A stretch of DNA of 64,000 nucleotides from Microbacterium sp. nov. GSS16 (GTDB lineage Bacteria > Actinomycetota > Actinomycetes > Actinomycetales > Microbacteriaceae), in contig NZ_CP116338.1 in the NCBI RefSeq assembly GCF_028198145.1, positions 930,001-994,000 of the forward strand, in the 5' to 3' direction. Below, piece after piece: positions 52,881 through 64,000 of this stretch. Both the position numbers and the translations under genes were made by a program. The notes beneath the pieces were generated by a model. The model saw only the letters and a program-made list of their open reading frames with translations. It made no database searches and was not told the origin of the DNA. Each line of letters begins with the position of its first letter. Within the stretch, counting starts at the first letter, position 1.

Positions 52881-55259
52881 TCAGGTCTCGGCGCCCGCTC
52901 GCCGTGGCTCCCGCCCGCGCGGCTGCGAAGGGCGCGGGCCGGGGTCGGCGAGTGCAGGGATGCCGAGACGCCGAGCCACGCCCGCTTCCAGCGTGATCTC
53001 CTCGTCGAAGTGCCGGATGCCGAGCGCGGGGCCTCCCTCGAGTCGGTAGGTGACCGCGTCGTGCTGCACCTCGACCCGCAGGGTGTGGCCGCGCACGAGC
53101 ATCCCGAACGAGAAGGCGGTCATCGGTGCCGCCACCCGCGGCGCGAACTGCAGCGCCTCGGCGTCGTCGCGCATGCCGCCGAAGCCGCAGACCAGCGCAT
53201 TCCACACCCCGGCGTGCGCGGCCACGTGCAGGCCCTCGTCGACGTCCTCCTGCAGATCGTCGAGGTCGATCGTCGCGGCTTCGGCGAGGTAGTCCATCGC
53301 GAGGTCGAGCTGACCCACGCGAGCGGCGACGGTGGCCTGCACCGACGCCGACAGCGACGAGTCGCGCACGGTCAGCCCGTCGTAATACGCGAACGCGCGG
53401 GCCGTCTCGTCCGGCGTGAACGCGTCGGGTGCCGTCTGCAGCGCGAGCACGAGGTCGGCCTGCTTCACGACCTGTTTGCGGTACAGGCCGAAGTACGGGA
53501 AGTGCTTCTGCAGCGGGTAATGGTCGTCGGGGGTGCCCTCGAAGTCCCACCGCTCCTTCTCGTTGAACCCGGCGGACTGCTCCGGAATGCCCCGTGCGGC
53601 GTCGTACGGGAAGGCCATCGCGTCTGCGGTGGTCGTCCATCGCGCGATCTCCTCCGACGAGACGTCGAGAGCGGATGCCTGATCGCGGTGCCGCCTGCAG
53701 GCGTCCGCGGCGGCCCGCAGGTTGCGCTGCGCCATGAGGTTGGTGAAGAAGTTGTCGTCGACCATGGCCGAGTACTCGTCGGGTCCGGTCACGCCGTCGA
53801 TGTGGAACGCACCCTCGTCGTCCCAGCGCCCGAGGGTGCACCACAGTCTCGCGGTCTCGACGAAAATCTCCACGCCCTTCTCGCGCTCGAAGTCGACATC
53901 CCCGGTCGCCTGCACGTAGCGCACGACGGCCGCCGCGATGTCGGCGTTGATGTGGAACGCGACGGTGCCCGCCGGCCAGTACCCCGAGCACTCCCGGCCG
54001 TCGATCGTGCGCCACGGGAAGGCGGCGCCTTCGAGGTGCAGCTGCTCGGCCCGCTCGCGCGCATGGTCGAGCGTGGAGTGCCGCCACACCAGTGCGTCCC
54101 GCGCGGCGGACGGTGCGGTATAGGTGAGCACCGGTAGCACGAACGTCTCGGCATCCCAGAAGGTGTGGCCCTCGTATCCGACGCCGGTGAGCCCTTTGCC
54201 TGGGATCGATCGCACCTCGGCGCGTGCGGCGGACTGCAGCACCTGGAACAGCGAGAACCGAGCGCTCTGCTGCAGTCTCTCGTCACCGTCGACCGTGACA
54301 TCGGCTCGGGTCCAGAACTCGTCGAGATACCGACGCTGTTCGTCGACGAGCTCGTCCCAGCCGAGCTTCATGGCCGTCTCGACCGCCGCCTCGGCACGAT
54401 CCTGCAGCGCGACATCGTCGAGATCGGGTGACCACTCATGGCCCACGCACTTCACCAGGGCGACGCTCTCGCCCGGCTCGATCCGGGCGCGCACGGCGGT
54501 GCGCGCGAGGTCTGCCGTGACCTCGGTGTGCGGCTCGGGCGCGGTAGCCCGCGATGAGATGCTGACGCGATGGTCGGCCGCGACGGCCACCGCGATCCGG
54601 CTGCGCCTGGTGCGCTGCACGAGGGTGGCCCGACCGCCGCCGCCGTGGTGGGCCACCGGCTCGAAGGGGTCGCGCAGGGCATCCATCACCCTCGGGTCGG
54701 AGTGCACTTCGGGCAGCGGCTCGTCGGCGACGATCTCCGAGAGGAGCGTCACGTCGACGGCGGCGTCTTCGGCGGTCACCTCGTACCTCACCGCGGCGAT
54801 CGAGCGGTGGGCGAACGACACCATGCGCTGCGATGCGATGGTCACGGTGCGGCCGGCGGGCGACGTCCAGGTGGCCGTGCGGTGCAGGAGGCCGGTGCGC
54901 ACATCGAGCAGCTGCCGATGCTCGGCGAGCTCCCCGGTGCGGATGTCGAACGGCTCATCGTCGACGATCAGTCGGATGACCTTGCCATCGGGCACGTGCA
55001 TGACGGTCTGGCCGTGCTCGGGATATCCGTAGCCGTCTTCGGCGTAGGGCATCGGATGCTCTTCGAAGACGCCGTTGAGGTAGCTGCCCGCTGCCGCGCT
55101 GGGATCCCCCTCGTCGAGGGTGCCGCGCCATCCGATGTGTCCGTTCGACAGTGAGAAGACCGACTCGCGGTGCGACTGGCCTCGGTCCTCCCAGCCCGTG
55201 TTGCGCAGACATGACCAGCCGACGCCCCACGGATGCACGTCGAATCGGTGCGTGGTCAT
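52881..55259 (-). CDS. GH65 family glycoside phosphorylase/hydrolase
   Basis: About 792 residues in GH65 order: N-terminal beta-sandwich, linker, (alpha/alpha)6 catalytic barrel with FWDAETFVLPVL and the general acid Glu495 in DGVTGPDEY, and a small C-terminal domain. Members phosphorolyse maltose, trehalose, kojibiose or nigerose to glucose 1-phosphate. Which alpha-glucoside cannot be told. ATG 55259 is preferred (RBS AGGAGC); the upstream extension looks non-coding. The UMF1 transporter gene lies just upstream on the same strand. Confidence 0.92.
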   Translation of the reverse strand: MTTHRFDVHPWGVGWSCLRNTGWEDRGQSHRESVFSLSNGHIGWRGTLDEGDPSAAAGSYLNGVFEEHPMPYAEDGYGYPEHGQTVMHVPDGKVIRLIVDDEPFDIRTGELAEHRQLLDVRTGLLHRTATWTSPAGRTVTIASQRMVSFAHRSIAAVRYEVTAEDAAVDVTLLSEIVADEPLPEVHSDPRVMDALRDPFEPVAHHGGGGRATLVQRTRRSRIAVAVAADHRVSISSRATAPEPHTEVTADLARTAVRARIEPGESVALVKCVGHEWSPDLDDVALQDRAEAAVETAMKLGWDELVDEQRRYLDEFWTRADVTVDGDERLQQSARFSLFQVLQSAARAEVRSIPGKGLTGVGYEGHTFWDAETFVLPVLTYTAPSAARDALVWRHSTLDHARERAEQLHLEGAAFPWRTIDGRECSGYWPAGTVAFHINADIAAAVVRYVQATGDVDFEREKGVEIFVETARLWCTLGRWDDEGAFHIDGVTGPDEYSAMVDDNFFTNLMAQRNLRAAADACRRHRDQASALDVSSEEIARWTTTADAMAFPYDAARGIPEQSAGFNEKERWDFEGTPDDHYPLQKHFPYFGLYRKQVVKQADLVLALQTAPDAFTPDETARAFAYYDGLTVRDSSLSASVQATVAARVGQLDLAMDYLAEAATIDLDDLQEDVDEGLHVAAHAGVWNALVCGFGGMRDDAEALQFAPRVAAPMTAFSFGMLVRGHTLRVEVQHDAVTYRLEGGPALGIRHFDEEITLEAGVARRLGIPALADPGPRPSQPRGREPRRAGAET

Positions 55260-55420
55260 ATCGCTCCTGTCGGTGAGGGTCGGGATGACCATTCTGCGGA
55301 CGGATGCCTCGGCCCGTGCGACCCTTGCGTCGCAGGCCGGCATCCGGCTAGGCGCCGGAGCGCCCGGGATCAGGACCTGTCGGCGGGCGTCCGGTCATGC
55401 CCCGACGTCGGGGCGTCCGG

Positions 55421-56857
55421 TCAGGCCCCGACGTCCTTCGGGAACTGCACGCACAGCAGCAGCACCAGGCCGACCAGCAGCACCACGGCGATGCCGAGCA
55501 CGCCGTAGACGATCCCGCCGAACCAGGCGAGGAAGAGCGACCACGCCAGCGGCGACAGGAACGACGCCACCCGGCCGGTGGTCGCGTAGAGACCGAAGAT
55601 GGCGCCCTGCTGGCTCGGCGGGGTGAGGCGCGTGAGCAGGCTGCGGCTGGATGCCTGGGTCGGGCCGACGAAGGCGCACAGCAGCAGACCGCAGATCCAG
55701 AACACGATGGTGCCGTAGTCGCGCAGTGCGTAGACGACGAACGCCATCACGACCAGGCCGGAGAGGGCGAAGATGATGAGCCGTCGCGGACCGATGGCGT
55801 CGTCGATGCGCCCGGCGAGGAGTGTCGAGACGCCCGCGACGAGGTTCGCGGCGAGTCCGAACACGATCACCTCGAGGAACGAGAAGCCGAAGCCCTGTGC
55901 GGCGAGCACCGCGCCGAACGCGAACACCCCGGCGAGGCCGTCGCGGTAGACGGCCGCGGCGAGCATGAACCAGAACGTCGGGCGGTTGGTGCGGAACAGC
56001 TCGGCGATGCTGCGGCCCAGCACGACGTACGAGCGGAAGAAGCCCACCCTCTCGGCGGTGTCGTACGAAGGCGACTCGGGCACGTTGCGGAACATCGGGA
56101 TCGAGAAGACGATCGTCCACACGGCGCAGATGACGGCGACGAGCTTGAACGACAGCGCGTTGTCCTGCCCGACGAGGAAGAGCACTGGGATGCACACGAT
56201 CAGCGCGACGACGCCGCCGATGTAGCCGAGCCCCCAGCCGAGGCCGGACACGCGACCGACGTTCTTCGGCGTCGACACCTCCGAGAGCATCGCGTAATAG
56301 CTGACGTTGCCGATCTCGCTGACCACGGCGGCGATCGCGACGGCGAATGCGCCGAACCAGAAGAACTTCGGATCGGCTTCGACGAAGAAGAGCGAGAACT
56401 GGACGAGAGCGATCGCGATCGTCGCGCCGATGACCCACTTCTTCTTGCTGCCGCGCGCGTCGGCCTGCTGCCCGAGCACCGGCGCGAGCAGCAGGATCAG
56501 GATGCCCGCGGCGAAGTTGGCCCATCCCCACCACTCCGACAGGTCGGTGAGCCCGTGGCAGTACTCGGACGCCGCGTACTGCGAGCTGTTGCAGTTCATG
56601 TACGAGCCGTCGGCCAGCAGACCGGATTCGCGCACCGACGGCTCGAGGAACATCCGCGAGGTCAGGTACAGCGCGATCCAGACGAAGGTGAGGATGACCG
56701 TGTTGAACGGCTGCATCGCCCAGTCCCACATCGCCCACGAGACGACCTGCTTGCGGGTGGCCGGTGCGGTGGCGCTCTCGTGGTCCCGGCCGAACGCCGC
56801 TACGGCTCCCGTCCTGGCGGTCGGCGGGGGTACGGCGGCGGCATCACGACCGGTCAT
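55421..56857 (-). CDS. UMF1-family MFS transporter (Atg22-like)
   Basis: About 478 residues with twelve hydrophobic segments. The N-terminal signature VSWAMWDWAMQPFNTVILTF and the large first loop (SQYAASEYCHGLTDLSEWW) match the UMF1 family. ATG 56857 is chosen; upstream open frame is not convincing. Substrate unknown; position just upstream of the GH65 gene on the same strand hints at sugar or metabolite export/uptake linked to that enzyme. Confidence 0.88.
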   Translation of the reverse strand: MTGRDAAAVPPPTARTGAVAAFGRDHESATAPATRKQVVSWAMWDWAMQPFNTVILTFVWIALYLTSRMFLEPSVRESGLLADGSYMNCNSSQYAASEYCHGLTDLSEWWGWANFAAGILILLLAPVLGQQADARGSKKKWVIGATIAIALVQFSLFFVEADPKFFWFGAFAVAIAAVVSEIGNVSYYAMLSEVSTPKNVGRVSGLGWGLGYIGGVVALIVCIPVLFLVGQDNALSFKLVAVICAVWTIVFSIPMFRNVPESPSYDTAERVGFFRSYVVLGRSIAELFRTNRPTFWFMLAAAVYRDGLAGVFAFGAVLAAQGFGFSFLEVIVFGLAANLVAGVSTLLAGRIDDAIGPRRLIIFALSGLVVMAFVVYALRDYGTIVFWICGLLLCAFVGPTQASSRSLLTRLTPPSQQGAIFGLYATTGRVASFLSPLAWSLFLAWFGGIVYGVLGIAVVLLVGLVLLLCVQFPKDVGA

Positions 56858-57103
56858 GGCCGACACGCTACAGGATGCCGGTGTCGCGCCGACCTCGCGA
56901 CGCGACGCGGTGGAGGGCGGTCCGACGTCGGCGGATACCGGGCGCTGACGCGGCGGCCGGGTCAGCCGAATGATGTGGAGGGGCGTCGGTGCGGCGATGT
57001 GCCTCTCCCATCCGCTCACGCCGGAAAAGATGGGTTCGTTATGCGTGCGTGATCAGGTCGGTGGTTCTACCGGGCGATCACAGGTTCGAATGTCGGTGGC
57101 CAC

Positions 57104-58441
57104 GTGGATACTCGAGATATGAACGGAATTACGGCGGCGACGAAGGAGGACATGGCGAACCTCAGCGCCGTGGTGTCGTCGCTGCAGGCCGTCGAGAAGA
57201 CGCTGCAGGGCGTGCTGGCCGCAAGAGACGGACTGCTCGCCGTGGCGAATCGTCTGGCGATGTCGATCGCGGAGAAGGGCGCCGGCCTCGACGACTCCGA
57301 TCTCACGCTGCGCACCGTGGCCGCCGAACTCGCGACGGCGCTGCGCGTGAGCGACCGCACTGTGCAGCGGCGCATGGTCGCGGCGGAGGTGCTGGTCGAG
57401 CGGTTCCCGCAGGTGTGGCACGCGCAGGGCGCTGGGCTGATCACGGCAGGGCACGCGCGAGTGATCGTCGACGCCGGCTCGCACATCGACGGCGACGATG
57501 CGCGTGCCGCCTACGCCGCGCGCGTGCTGGACTTCGCGCAGGACGAGTCGCCGAACCGCGTGCGAGTGATCGCCGAGCGGATCGCCCAGCAGTTTCAGTC
57601 GCGCACGCTCGATGAGCGACACGAGGATGCGCGCGGGCGGCGTGACGTATGGGTCACGGACGGCCCGGATGCCATGTCCGAGCTGCATGTGTACGGTCCG
57701 TCGGTTCTGATCCACGGCGCGCATGACCGGTTGACTCAGATGGCGAAGGAGCTCGCTTCTCGCGATGCCGGCTCGGCCCCGATGCAGTCGGCTTCGGAGG
57801 CGTCGGCTTCGGAGGCGTCGGCTTCAGTCGCCTCGGCCGCGACCGACCCGCGCACGCTCGGGCAGCGACGCTTCGATCTCGCGGCGGATCTGCTGCTGAC
57901 CGGCGCTCCCGCCGGTCATGACACCGTCGGCGCACTGCTCGCATCGATCAAGGCGCAGGTCGCGGTCACCGTGCCCGTCACGACGCTCATGAGCGCGGAC
58001 GGACCCGCCGCAGAGCTCTCGGGCCGGGCTCCGATGGATCTCGCTTCCGCGAGGGCCCTGGCCGGAGCCGCCGCCGGCTGGGATCGGGTCCTCACGCACC
58101 CGGTGAACGGAGGAGTGCTGTCCGTCGACAGGTACCGGCCTCCGGAATCCCTGCGCCGCAGACTGCGGTCGCGCGATGAGCGGTGCCGCTTCCCCGGATG
58201 CGGGTTGCCGGCTCGCGACAGCGACCTCGATCACACCCTCGATGCCGCTTTCGGCGGCGAGACCAGCGAGGGGAATCTCGCCGCTCTATGCCGACGACAT
58301 CATGTCTTGAAGCATGAGACGCCGTGGCATGTCGTTCAGCTCGGCGACGGGCTTCTGGAATGGACGAGTCCCACCGGGCGCACCTATGTCGACCGGCCGC
58401 CCCCTCCGAACACCGTCACCTTCACCGAGCCTCCCTTCTGA
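57104..58441 (+). CDS. DUF222/HNH endonuclease domain protein
   Basis: A 445-residue protein. The N-terminal DUF222 region contains LRVSDRTVQRRM; the C-terminal HNH nuclease motif is CRFPGCGLPARDSDLDHTLD followed by NLAALCRRHHVLKHE. Such proteins are multi-copy in Microbacteriaceae and often linked to repeats. Start may be GTG 57104 or ATG 57119. A 15-bp in-frame repeat near 57787 (SEASASEASASVA) lies in the linker, and its 3' end runs into the 19-bp tandem array. Confidence 0.85.
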   Translation: MDTRDMNGITAATKEDMANLSAVVSSLQAVEKTLQGVLAARDGLLAVANRLAMSIAEKGAGLDDSDLTLRTVAAELATALRVSDRTVQRRMVAAEVLVERFPQVWHAQGAGLITAGHARVIVDAGSHIDGDDARAAYAARVLDFAQDESPNRVRVIAERIAQQFQSRTLDERHEDARGRRDVWVTDGPDAMSELHVYGPSVLIHGAHDRLTQMAKELASRDAGSAPMQSASEASASEASASVASAATDPRTLGQRRFDLAADLLLTGAPAGHDTVGALLASIKAQVAVTVPVTTLMSADGPAAELSGRAPMDLASARALAGAAAGWDRVLTHPVNGGVLSVDRYRPPESLRRRLRSRDERCRFPGCGLPARDSDLDHTLDAAFGGETSEGNLAALCRRHHVLKHETPWHVVQLGDGLLEWTSPTGRTYVDRPPPPNTVTFTEPPF

Positions 58442-58592
58442 GTGCGGTCGTGGCTGCTGAGTGCGGTCCTGGCTTCGGAGTGCGGTCCTGGCTTCGGAGT
58501 GCGGTGGTGGGCGGTCTGAGTGCGGTCGTTGCTGCTGAGAGTCGTGGGGTCTGAGGGTGGTGGCTGCCGAGCGTCTGAGTGCGGTGGGCTGC
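58439..58592 (+). repeat. Degenerate 19-bp tandem array at the 3' end of the HNH gene
   Basis: Units of about 19 bp beginning TGAGTGCGGT or GGAGTGCGGT start at 58439, 58458, 58477, 58496 and 58517, with a last copy at 58576. The first copy contains the HNH gene stop codon. The strand is markedly G/T-rich. No gene is visible in 58442-58704. Confidence 0.85.
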
Positions 58593-58704
58593 ATATCAGC
58601 CTTTCGGTTGATCTTTCGCCGTTCGCGCCCGCGATGGCGGGAATCTCGGGCATCCGCATAGCCGCGCTCACCTACCGTGGAAGCACACCCACCCGAGGAG
58701 AACC

Positions 58705-59166
58705 GTGTTCACCACCCCCGCCCGTCTGTTCCGCGTGCTCGCGATCGCCGAGGCGATCACCTGGACCCTGCTCATCAGCGCCCTCATCCTGCGCGCCGTC
58801 GGGCAGCCGGCGGTGCTCGTCACGATCGGCGGCGGCATCCACGGCTTCGTCTTCCTCGCCTACGGCGCCACCGCGGTGCTGCTAGCATTCAACCAGCGCT
58901 GGCACCCCGGCGTCGCCGCCACCGCGATCGCCAGCGCGATCGTGCCCTACGCCACCATCCCCGCCGAGATCTGGCTGCACCGCAGCGGGCGGCTCAAGGG
59001 GCAGTGGCGTCTCACTGAGACCGACGACCCGCGCGACCGCACCTGGTACGACCGCACCATGCGCTGGTTCCTGCACCGGCCCTGGGTGCTCGCCGTGCTC
59101 ATCGTGGTCGCCATCGTCGCCATCTTCAGCATCCTGCTGTTGATCGGACCTCCCGGGGGCCGCTGA
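58705..59166 (+). CDS. DUF3817 membrane protein
   Basis: A 153-residue integral membrane protein starting at GTG 58705 behind a GAGGAG RBS. It has four hydrophobic segments, with [21 protein letters not shown] at the front and [21 protein letters not shown] carrying the conserved glycine and histidine of DUF3817. It ends in a hydrophobic [20 protein letters not shown]. Function unknown; common in actinobacteria. Confidence 0.87.
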   Translation: MFTTPARLFRVLAIAEAITWTLLISALILRAVGQPAVLVTIGGGIHGFVFLAYGATAVLLAFNQRWHPGVAATAIASAIVPYATIPAEIWLHRSGRLKGQWRLTETDDPRDRTWYDRTMRWFLHRPWVLAVLIVVAIVAIFSILLLIGPPGGR

Positions 59167-59291
59167 GCACTCAGCTCTCCTTGCACGTCGGCCGACGCAG
59201 GTCAAGAGGTGCACAAGACCCTAGCCAGCGCCGGTCTCGTGTGACAGGTTGGGCGCATGCTCGGACGCAATCCGATGGTGAGGGAGCCCGC

Positions 59292-61048
<1,757 letters not shown>

Positions 61049-61052
<4 letters not shown>

Positions 61053-62485
61053 ACCTGATCGATCATTCTCTTCTGGAGGGGTACCTGGTTCGCACGCGGT
61101 GGTTCGGCGGCAAGGGACGCCCGTTCCACGTCACGGCGGTGAGGCAGCTCGGCGAGCTGACGGATGCCGGGCGGGATCCCGCCGTGCGCGTGCTGCTCAT
61201 CACCGTCGAGTACGCCGACGACGAGGGCGGCACCGAGCTGTACCAGGTGCCGCTGTCGGCATACGACGAATTCGACGACCGGCACAGCCACGCCTACGTC
61301 GGCGCCATCGAGTTCGAGGGGCGCGAGCGCCACCTCTACGACGCGGTTCACGACCGCGATGCCATGGCGCTCTGGCTGCGCGGCTTCATCGCCGCCGAGC
61401 CGAGCGGGCGGGCGGACGTCGGGGGGCTGCGCTTCCGACGTGTGGCGGCCAGCCCGGCGCTCGACCCCGAGCTGCGCTCCTCGCCCCTCACCGGCGAGCA
61501 GTCGAACTCGTCGCTGCGCTTCGACGACACGGCGATCATGAAGCTGTTCCGCAAGGTGAACCCGGGACTGAACGCCGATATCGAGATCCATGACGTTCTC
61601 ACCAACGCGGGTTCGGAGCACATCGCCGAGCTCTACGGCTGGATCGAGCTCGATCTCGACGGCGAGGTCCTGCAGCTCGCGATGCTGCAGGAGCTGCTGG
61701 GCACGGCAGCCGACGGCTTCGAGCTTGCCACCGCGAGTGTGCGCACCGCGCTGGCCGACCCCGAGCTGACCGTGGCCGAGTCCGGGGGCGACTTCGGCGG
61801 TGAGGCCGCGCGACTGGGCGAGGCGCTCGCCGAGGTGCACGCCGCGCTGCGCGAACGGTTCCCGTTGGAGCGTCGCGGCCCCGATGCGACCGCTCAGCTG
61901 GCCCGTACGATGACCGAACGGCTCGAAAGAGCGCTGCCGATCGTGCCCGAGATCGAACCGTACGCCGACCGACTGCGCGCGCTGTACGACTCGGTCGCGC
62001 GGCTGGACGGGCTCGACGTGCAGCGTGTGCACGGCGATCTGCACCTCGGCCAGACGCTGCGCACGTCGCACGGCTGGCGGATCGTCGACTTCGAGGGCGA
62101 GCCGGGCCGGCCGTTCGCCGAGCGGGCGCTGCCCGACTCGCCCTGGCGCGACGTGGCGGGCATGCTGCGCTCGTTCAGCTACGCGCCCGGCGTCGTCGAG
62201 ATGTCTCTGGCGGGTCGCCCCACCGAAGACGAGGAGCAGGAGCTGCGTGGCGAACGCGCGAAGGAGTGGTCGGCGATTGCACGCGAGCACTTCCTGCACG
62301 GGTACGCGACGGCCTGCGATCCCGATGACGCGAAAGCGGCGACCGAACTGAGCCCACCGCTGCAGGCTCTGCTCGACGCCTACGAAGCCGACAAGGCGGT
62401 ATACGAGGCGATCTACGAGAAGCGCAACCGCCCGTCGTGGGTCAGGATCCCCCTCGACGCGCTGGAGCGCATCGCCGCGAGGTGA
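61049..62485 (+). CDS. mak: Maltokinase
   Basis: A 478-residue kinase from GTG 61049. The N-terminal cap domain starts [20 protein letters not shown]; the eukaryotic-like kinase core has the catalytic loop [14 protein letters not shown] and the metal-binding [12 protein letters not shown]. It phosphorylates maltose to maltose 1-phosphate, the substrate of GlgE. In other actinobacteria TreS and Mak form a complex or fusion; here they are separate but overlapping genes. No glgE or glgB is visible nearby. Confidence 0.95.
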
Positions 62486-62495
62486 CCCACGATGG

Positions 62496-63416
62496 TCAGT
62501 GCGCCGTGGCCACCCCGATCGCGTCGTGCGTGATCACCGCCGCGACGCGCGCTCCGGCCCCTGCCGCCACGATCAGCTGCTGAGGCCCGGGGGCGGCGAC
62601 ATCGCCCGCCGCGTACAGGCCCCGGATGCTGGTGCGACCCGACCTGTCGGTGAGCAGGTGCCCCTGCCCATCGCGCTCCGGCGTGATCCCGCCGAGGAAC
62701 GACAGGTCGGCCTCCCACTCCGGGCGCACGAACCCCCCGTCGATCACGTGCTCCTCGCGGTCGGCGGTGCGCACGGCTTCGATCCGGCCCCGGTCACCGA
62801 CCAGCTCGACGACGGGGGAGCGCACGACCGTCACGCCGGCGGCCACGAGCTCCGCCTCCTCGGCGGTGCCCACCGCGTCGGAGCCGTTCGTGAACACGGT
62901 CAGCCGAGCGGTCCAGTGCGCGATCAGCCTCGCCCGGTCGGCGAGGTCGTTCGATTCGCCGATGAGCGCCAGGCTGCGCCCGCGCAGCTCCCAGGCATCG
63001 CAGGCGGCGCAGCTGAAGAGGCTCATGCCGTAGAAGCCGCGCAGATTCGGCACGTCGGGCAGCGTCTCGCGCAGCCCGGTCGCGAGCAGCACCGAGCGAG
63101 CCGTCACCTGCTCTGCGGGCTCGCGCCGGCCGATGCCGGCCGCGAACCCGGCATCCGTCGCCGTCAGCGCGCCGACGCGCACCCGCGAGCGGATCTCGAC
63201 GTTCGGGTACGCCGCCAGCTCTTCGCGGGCGATGCGCCGCAGCTCGAACGGCGGTACTCCGTCACGCGTGAGGAAGCCGTGCGAGTTGAGCGTCGCCGCG
63301 TTGCGCGGCCGATCGGCGTCGACGACCAGCACGCGGGCCAGCGAGCGTCCGAGGTTCAGCGCGGCCGACAGCCCGGCCGGCCCGCCGCCGACGATCAGCA
63401 CGTCGTAGTCGGTCAT
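62496..63416 (-). CDS. Thioredoxin-reductase-like flavoprotein
   Basis: About 306 residues. FAD motif [19 protein letters not shown]; redox-active pair in SCAACDAWE, equivalent to CxxC of thioredoxin reductase; NAD(P)-binding region begins [18 protein letters not shown], which lacks the usual GxGxxA spacing. The C-terminal [24 protein letters not shown] is standard. It overlaps the ferredoxin gene by 4 bp, so it may exchange electrons with it. Substrate uncertain. Confidence 0.88.
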   Translation of the reverse strand: MTDYDVLIVGGGPAGLSAALNLGRSLARVLVVDADRPRNAATLNSHGFLTRDGVPPFELRRIAREELAAYPNVEIRSRVRVGALTATDAGFAAGIGRREPAEQVTARSVLLATGLRETLPDVPNLRGFYGMSLFSCAACDAWELRGRSLALIGESNDLADRARLIAHWTARLTVFTNGSDAVGTAEEAELVAAGVTVVRSPVVELVGDRGRIEAVRTADREEHVIDGGFVRPEWEADLSFLGGITPERDGQGHLLTDRSGRTSIRGLYAAGDVAAPGPQQLIVAAGAGARVAAVITHDAIGVATAH

Positions 63417-63748
63417 CCGTGCGCCCCTGAAGGGCTTTGTGGGGCGAGCGCGGCCACGACAGGGTGGTCGAAGTCGTAGACGCCGACCTTGGATGCGCCG
63501 CCCGGAGAGCCGATCTCGTCGAAGAACTCGACGTTGGCCTTGTAGTAGTCGGCCCATTCCTCGGGGAGGTCGTCTTCGTAGTAGATCGCCTCGACGGGGC
63601 AGACCGGTTCGCAGGCGCCGCAGTCCACACACTCGTCGGGGTGGATGTACAGCGAGCGCTCGCCCTCGTAGATGCAGTCGACCGGGCACTCGTCGATGCA
63701 GGCGCGATCCTTCACGTCCACGCAGGGCAGCGCGATCACATAGGTCAT
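63413..63748 (-). CDS. fdxA: Seven-iron ferredoxin
   Basis: A 111-residue ferredoxin. Residues 9-25 hold [17 protein letters not shown], supplying the [3Fe-4S] cluster and one ligand shared with the second; residues 40-50 are [11 protein letters not shown] for the [4Fe-4S] cluster. The extra C-terminal region [17 protein letters not shown] is typical of FdxA. It overlaps the ferredoxin-NADP reductase gene upstream and the flavoprotein gene downstream (ATGA each). Confidence 0.94.
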   Translation of the reverse strand: MTYVIALPCVDVKDRACIDECPVDCIYEGERSLYIHPDECVDCGACEPVCPVEAIYYEDDLPEEWADYYKANVEFFDEIGSPGGASKVGVYDFDHPVVAALAPQSPSGAHG

Positions 63749-64000
63749 CGGGTCAGCACCCCCGGCTGCGAGATCTCGACCTGCTCTTCGCGGTCGACGA
63801 CCTTGACGCGTTCGCGCACGTGCTCGTGATTCTCGCCGAGCGCGCGCTCGTGCGCGTCCAGCGCCAGCCAGCCGTCCCAGGTCGTGTAGGCCGTCCCGCG
63901 CTCGTCGAGCAGGTCGAGCACATCGCCCTTCGACAGGCGCAGGGGCCGAGATCCCGCGGGGCTCAGGGACCCGGGTTCCGCGGGGCTCAGGGGCCCGGGT
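63745..64000 (-). CDS. Ferredoxin--NADP(+) reductase, C-terminal fragment
   Basis: The last 84 codons of a longer gene that runs off the window, ending at TGA 63745-63747 and overlapping the ferredoxin start (ATGA). The translated tail reads [20 protein letters not shown] and [19 protein letters not shown], the C-terminal region of FprA-type reductases. Near its front it contains the 24-bp in-frame repeat at 63954. It would pass electrons from NADPH to the ferredoxin encoded next. Confidence 0.82.
   Translation of the reverse strand, partial: PGPLSPAEPGSLSPAGSRPLRLSKGDVLDLLDERGTAYTTWDGWLALDAHERALGENHEHVRERVKVVDREEQVEISQPGVLTR
63954..64000. repeat. 24-bp in-frame direct repeat at the window end
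   Basis: CCGCGGGGCTCAGGG starts at 63954 and again at 63978, period 24 bp; in the reductase frame it encodes PLSPAEPG and SLSPAGSR. The core GGCTCAGGG resembles the dispersed element at 26722. The second copy reaches the end of the window. Confidence 0.75.

Overview
The window reads as chromosomal DNA of a high-GC actinobacterium, most likely a Microbacteriaceae member close to Microbacterium. The support is the strong G/C bias at third codon positions, the frequent GTG starts with a TANNNT -10 hexamer about 6 nt upstream (leaderless promoters), the TreS-maltokinase pair, the DUF222/HNH protein, a DUF3817 protein and the alternate (SipW-type) signal peptidase island. No phage, transposase, integrase, CRISPR array or rRNA operon was seen. 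One tRNA gene, tRNA-Gly(CCC), is present. The first gene (sugar ABC permease) and the last (ferredoxin-NADP reductase) run off the ends.

Layout. 0-2.2 kb: end of a sugar ABC operon with a BadF-type sugar kinase and an MgtC-like membrane protein. 2.3-4.4 kb: a small helical protein plus an alpha/beta hydrolase, then a small holin-like membrane protein. 4.4-9.0 kb: a HisC-type aminotransferase and a 2-oxo acid dehydrogenase operon (E1 alpha, E1 beta, E2). 9.4-15.6 kb: ROK repressor, divergent operator, sugar ABC importer and GH13 alpha-glucosidase, a self-contained alpha-glucoside locus. 15.7-20.8 kb: zinc island (Zur box, ZnuA-C-B, Zur, COG0701-type permease, TIGR03943-type partner). 20.8-25.6 kb: membrane-anchored Ig-like/propeller protein, 3-methyladenine glycosylase, LacI regulator and Gfo/Idh/MocA dehydrogenase. 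25.7-27.4 kb: rpmB-rpmG-rpsN behind a structured leader, then HU. 27.4-37.1 kb: CopD-CtaG fusion, PIF1-like helicase, a beta-lactamase-fold lipoprotein that seems to have lost its catalytic residues, CopC, CorA, MalY-type C-S lyase. 37.1-42.5 kb: MarR regulator with small conserved proteins, then PEP synthase and its bifunctional kinase/phosphorylase regulator. 42.5-44.5 kb: MurQ and an amino-sugar kinase for wall recycling, then the tRNA. 44.5-49.9 kb: an island with a TasA-like protein, an ER-type signal peptidase, a repeat-containing surface protein and a two-component system. 49.9-64 kb: RNA ligase-like protein, dCTP deaminase, flavoprotein, GH65 phosphorylase with a UMF1 transporter, HNH protein, DUF3817 protein, TreS-maltokinase, and a flavoprotein/ferredoxin/ferredoxin-NADP reductase chain.

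The most interesting parts are regulatory. In the SipW-type island the TasA-like gene and the repeat-protein gene carry the same promoter architecture: contiguous 11-bp direct repeats (TGTTGCCG... / TGTAACCGG...) placed exactly 6 bp before a -10 hexamer. An OmpR-type response regulator is encoded in the same gene string, so a closed regulatory circuit is likely. The rpmB operon has a leader of about 155 nt that can fold into nested long-range helices and looks like a ribosomal-protein leader. Several long, nearly perfect inverted repeats are present, one lying inside a coding region, along with several short tandem arrays. All functional calls come from reading translated sequence and motifs by eye; no database search was run.
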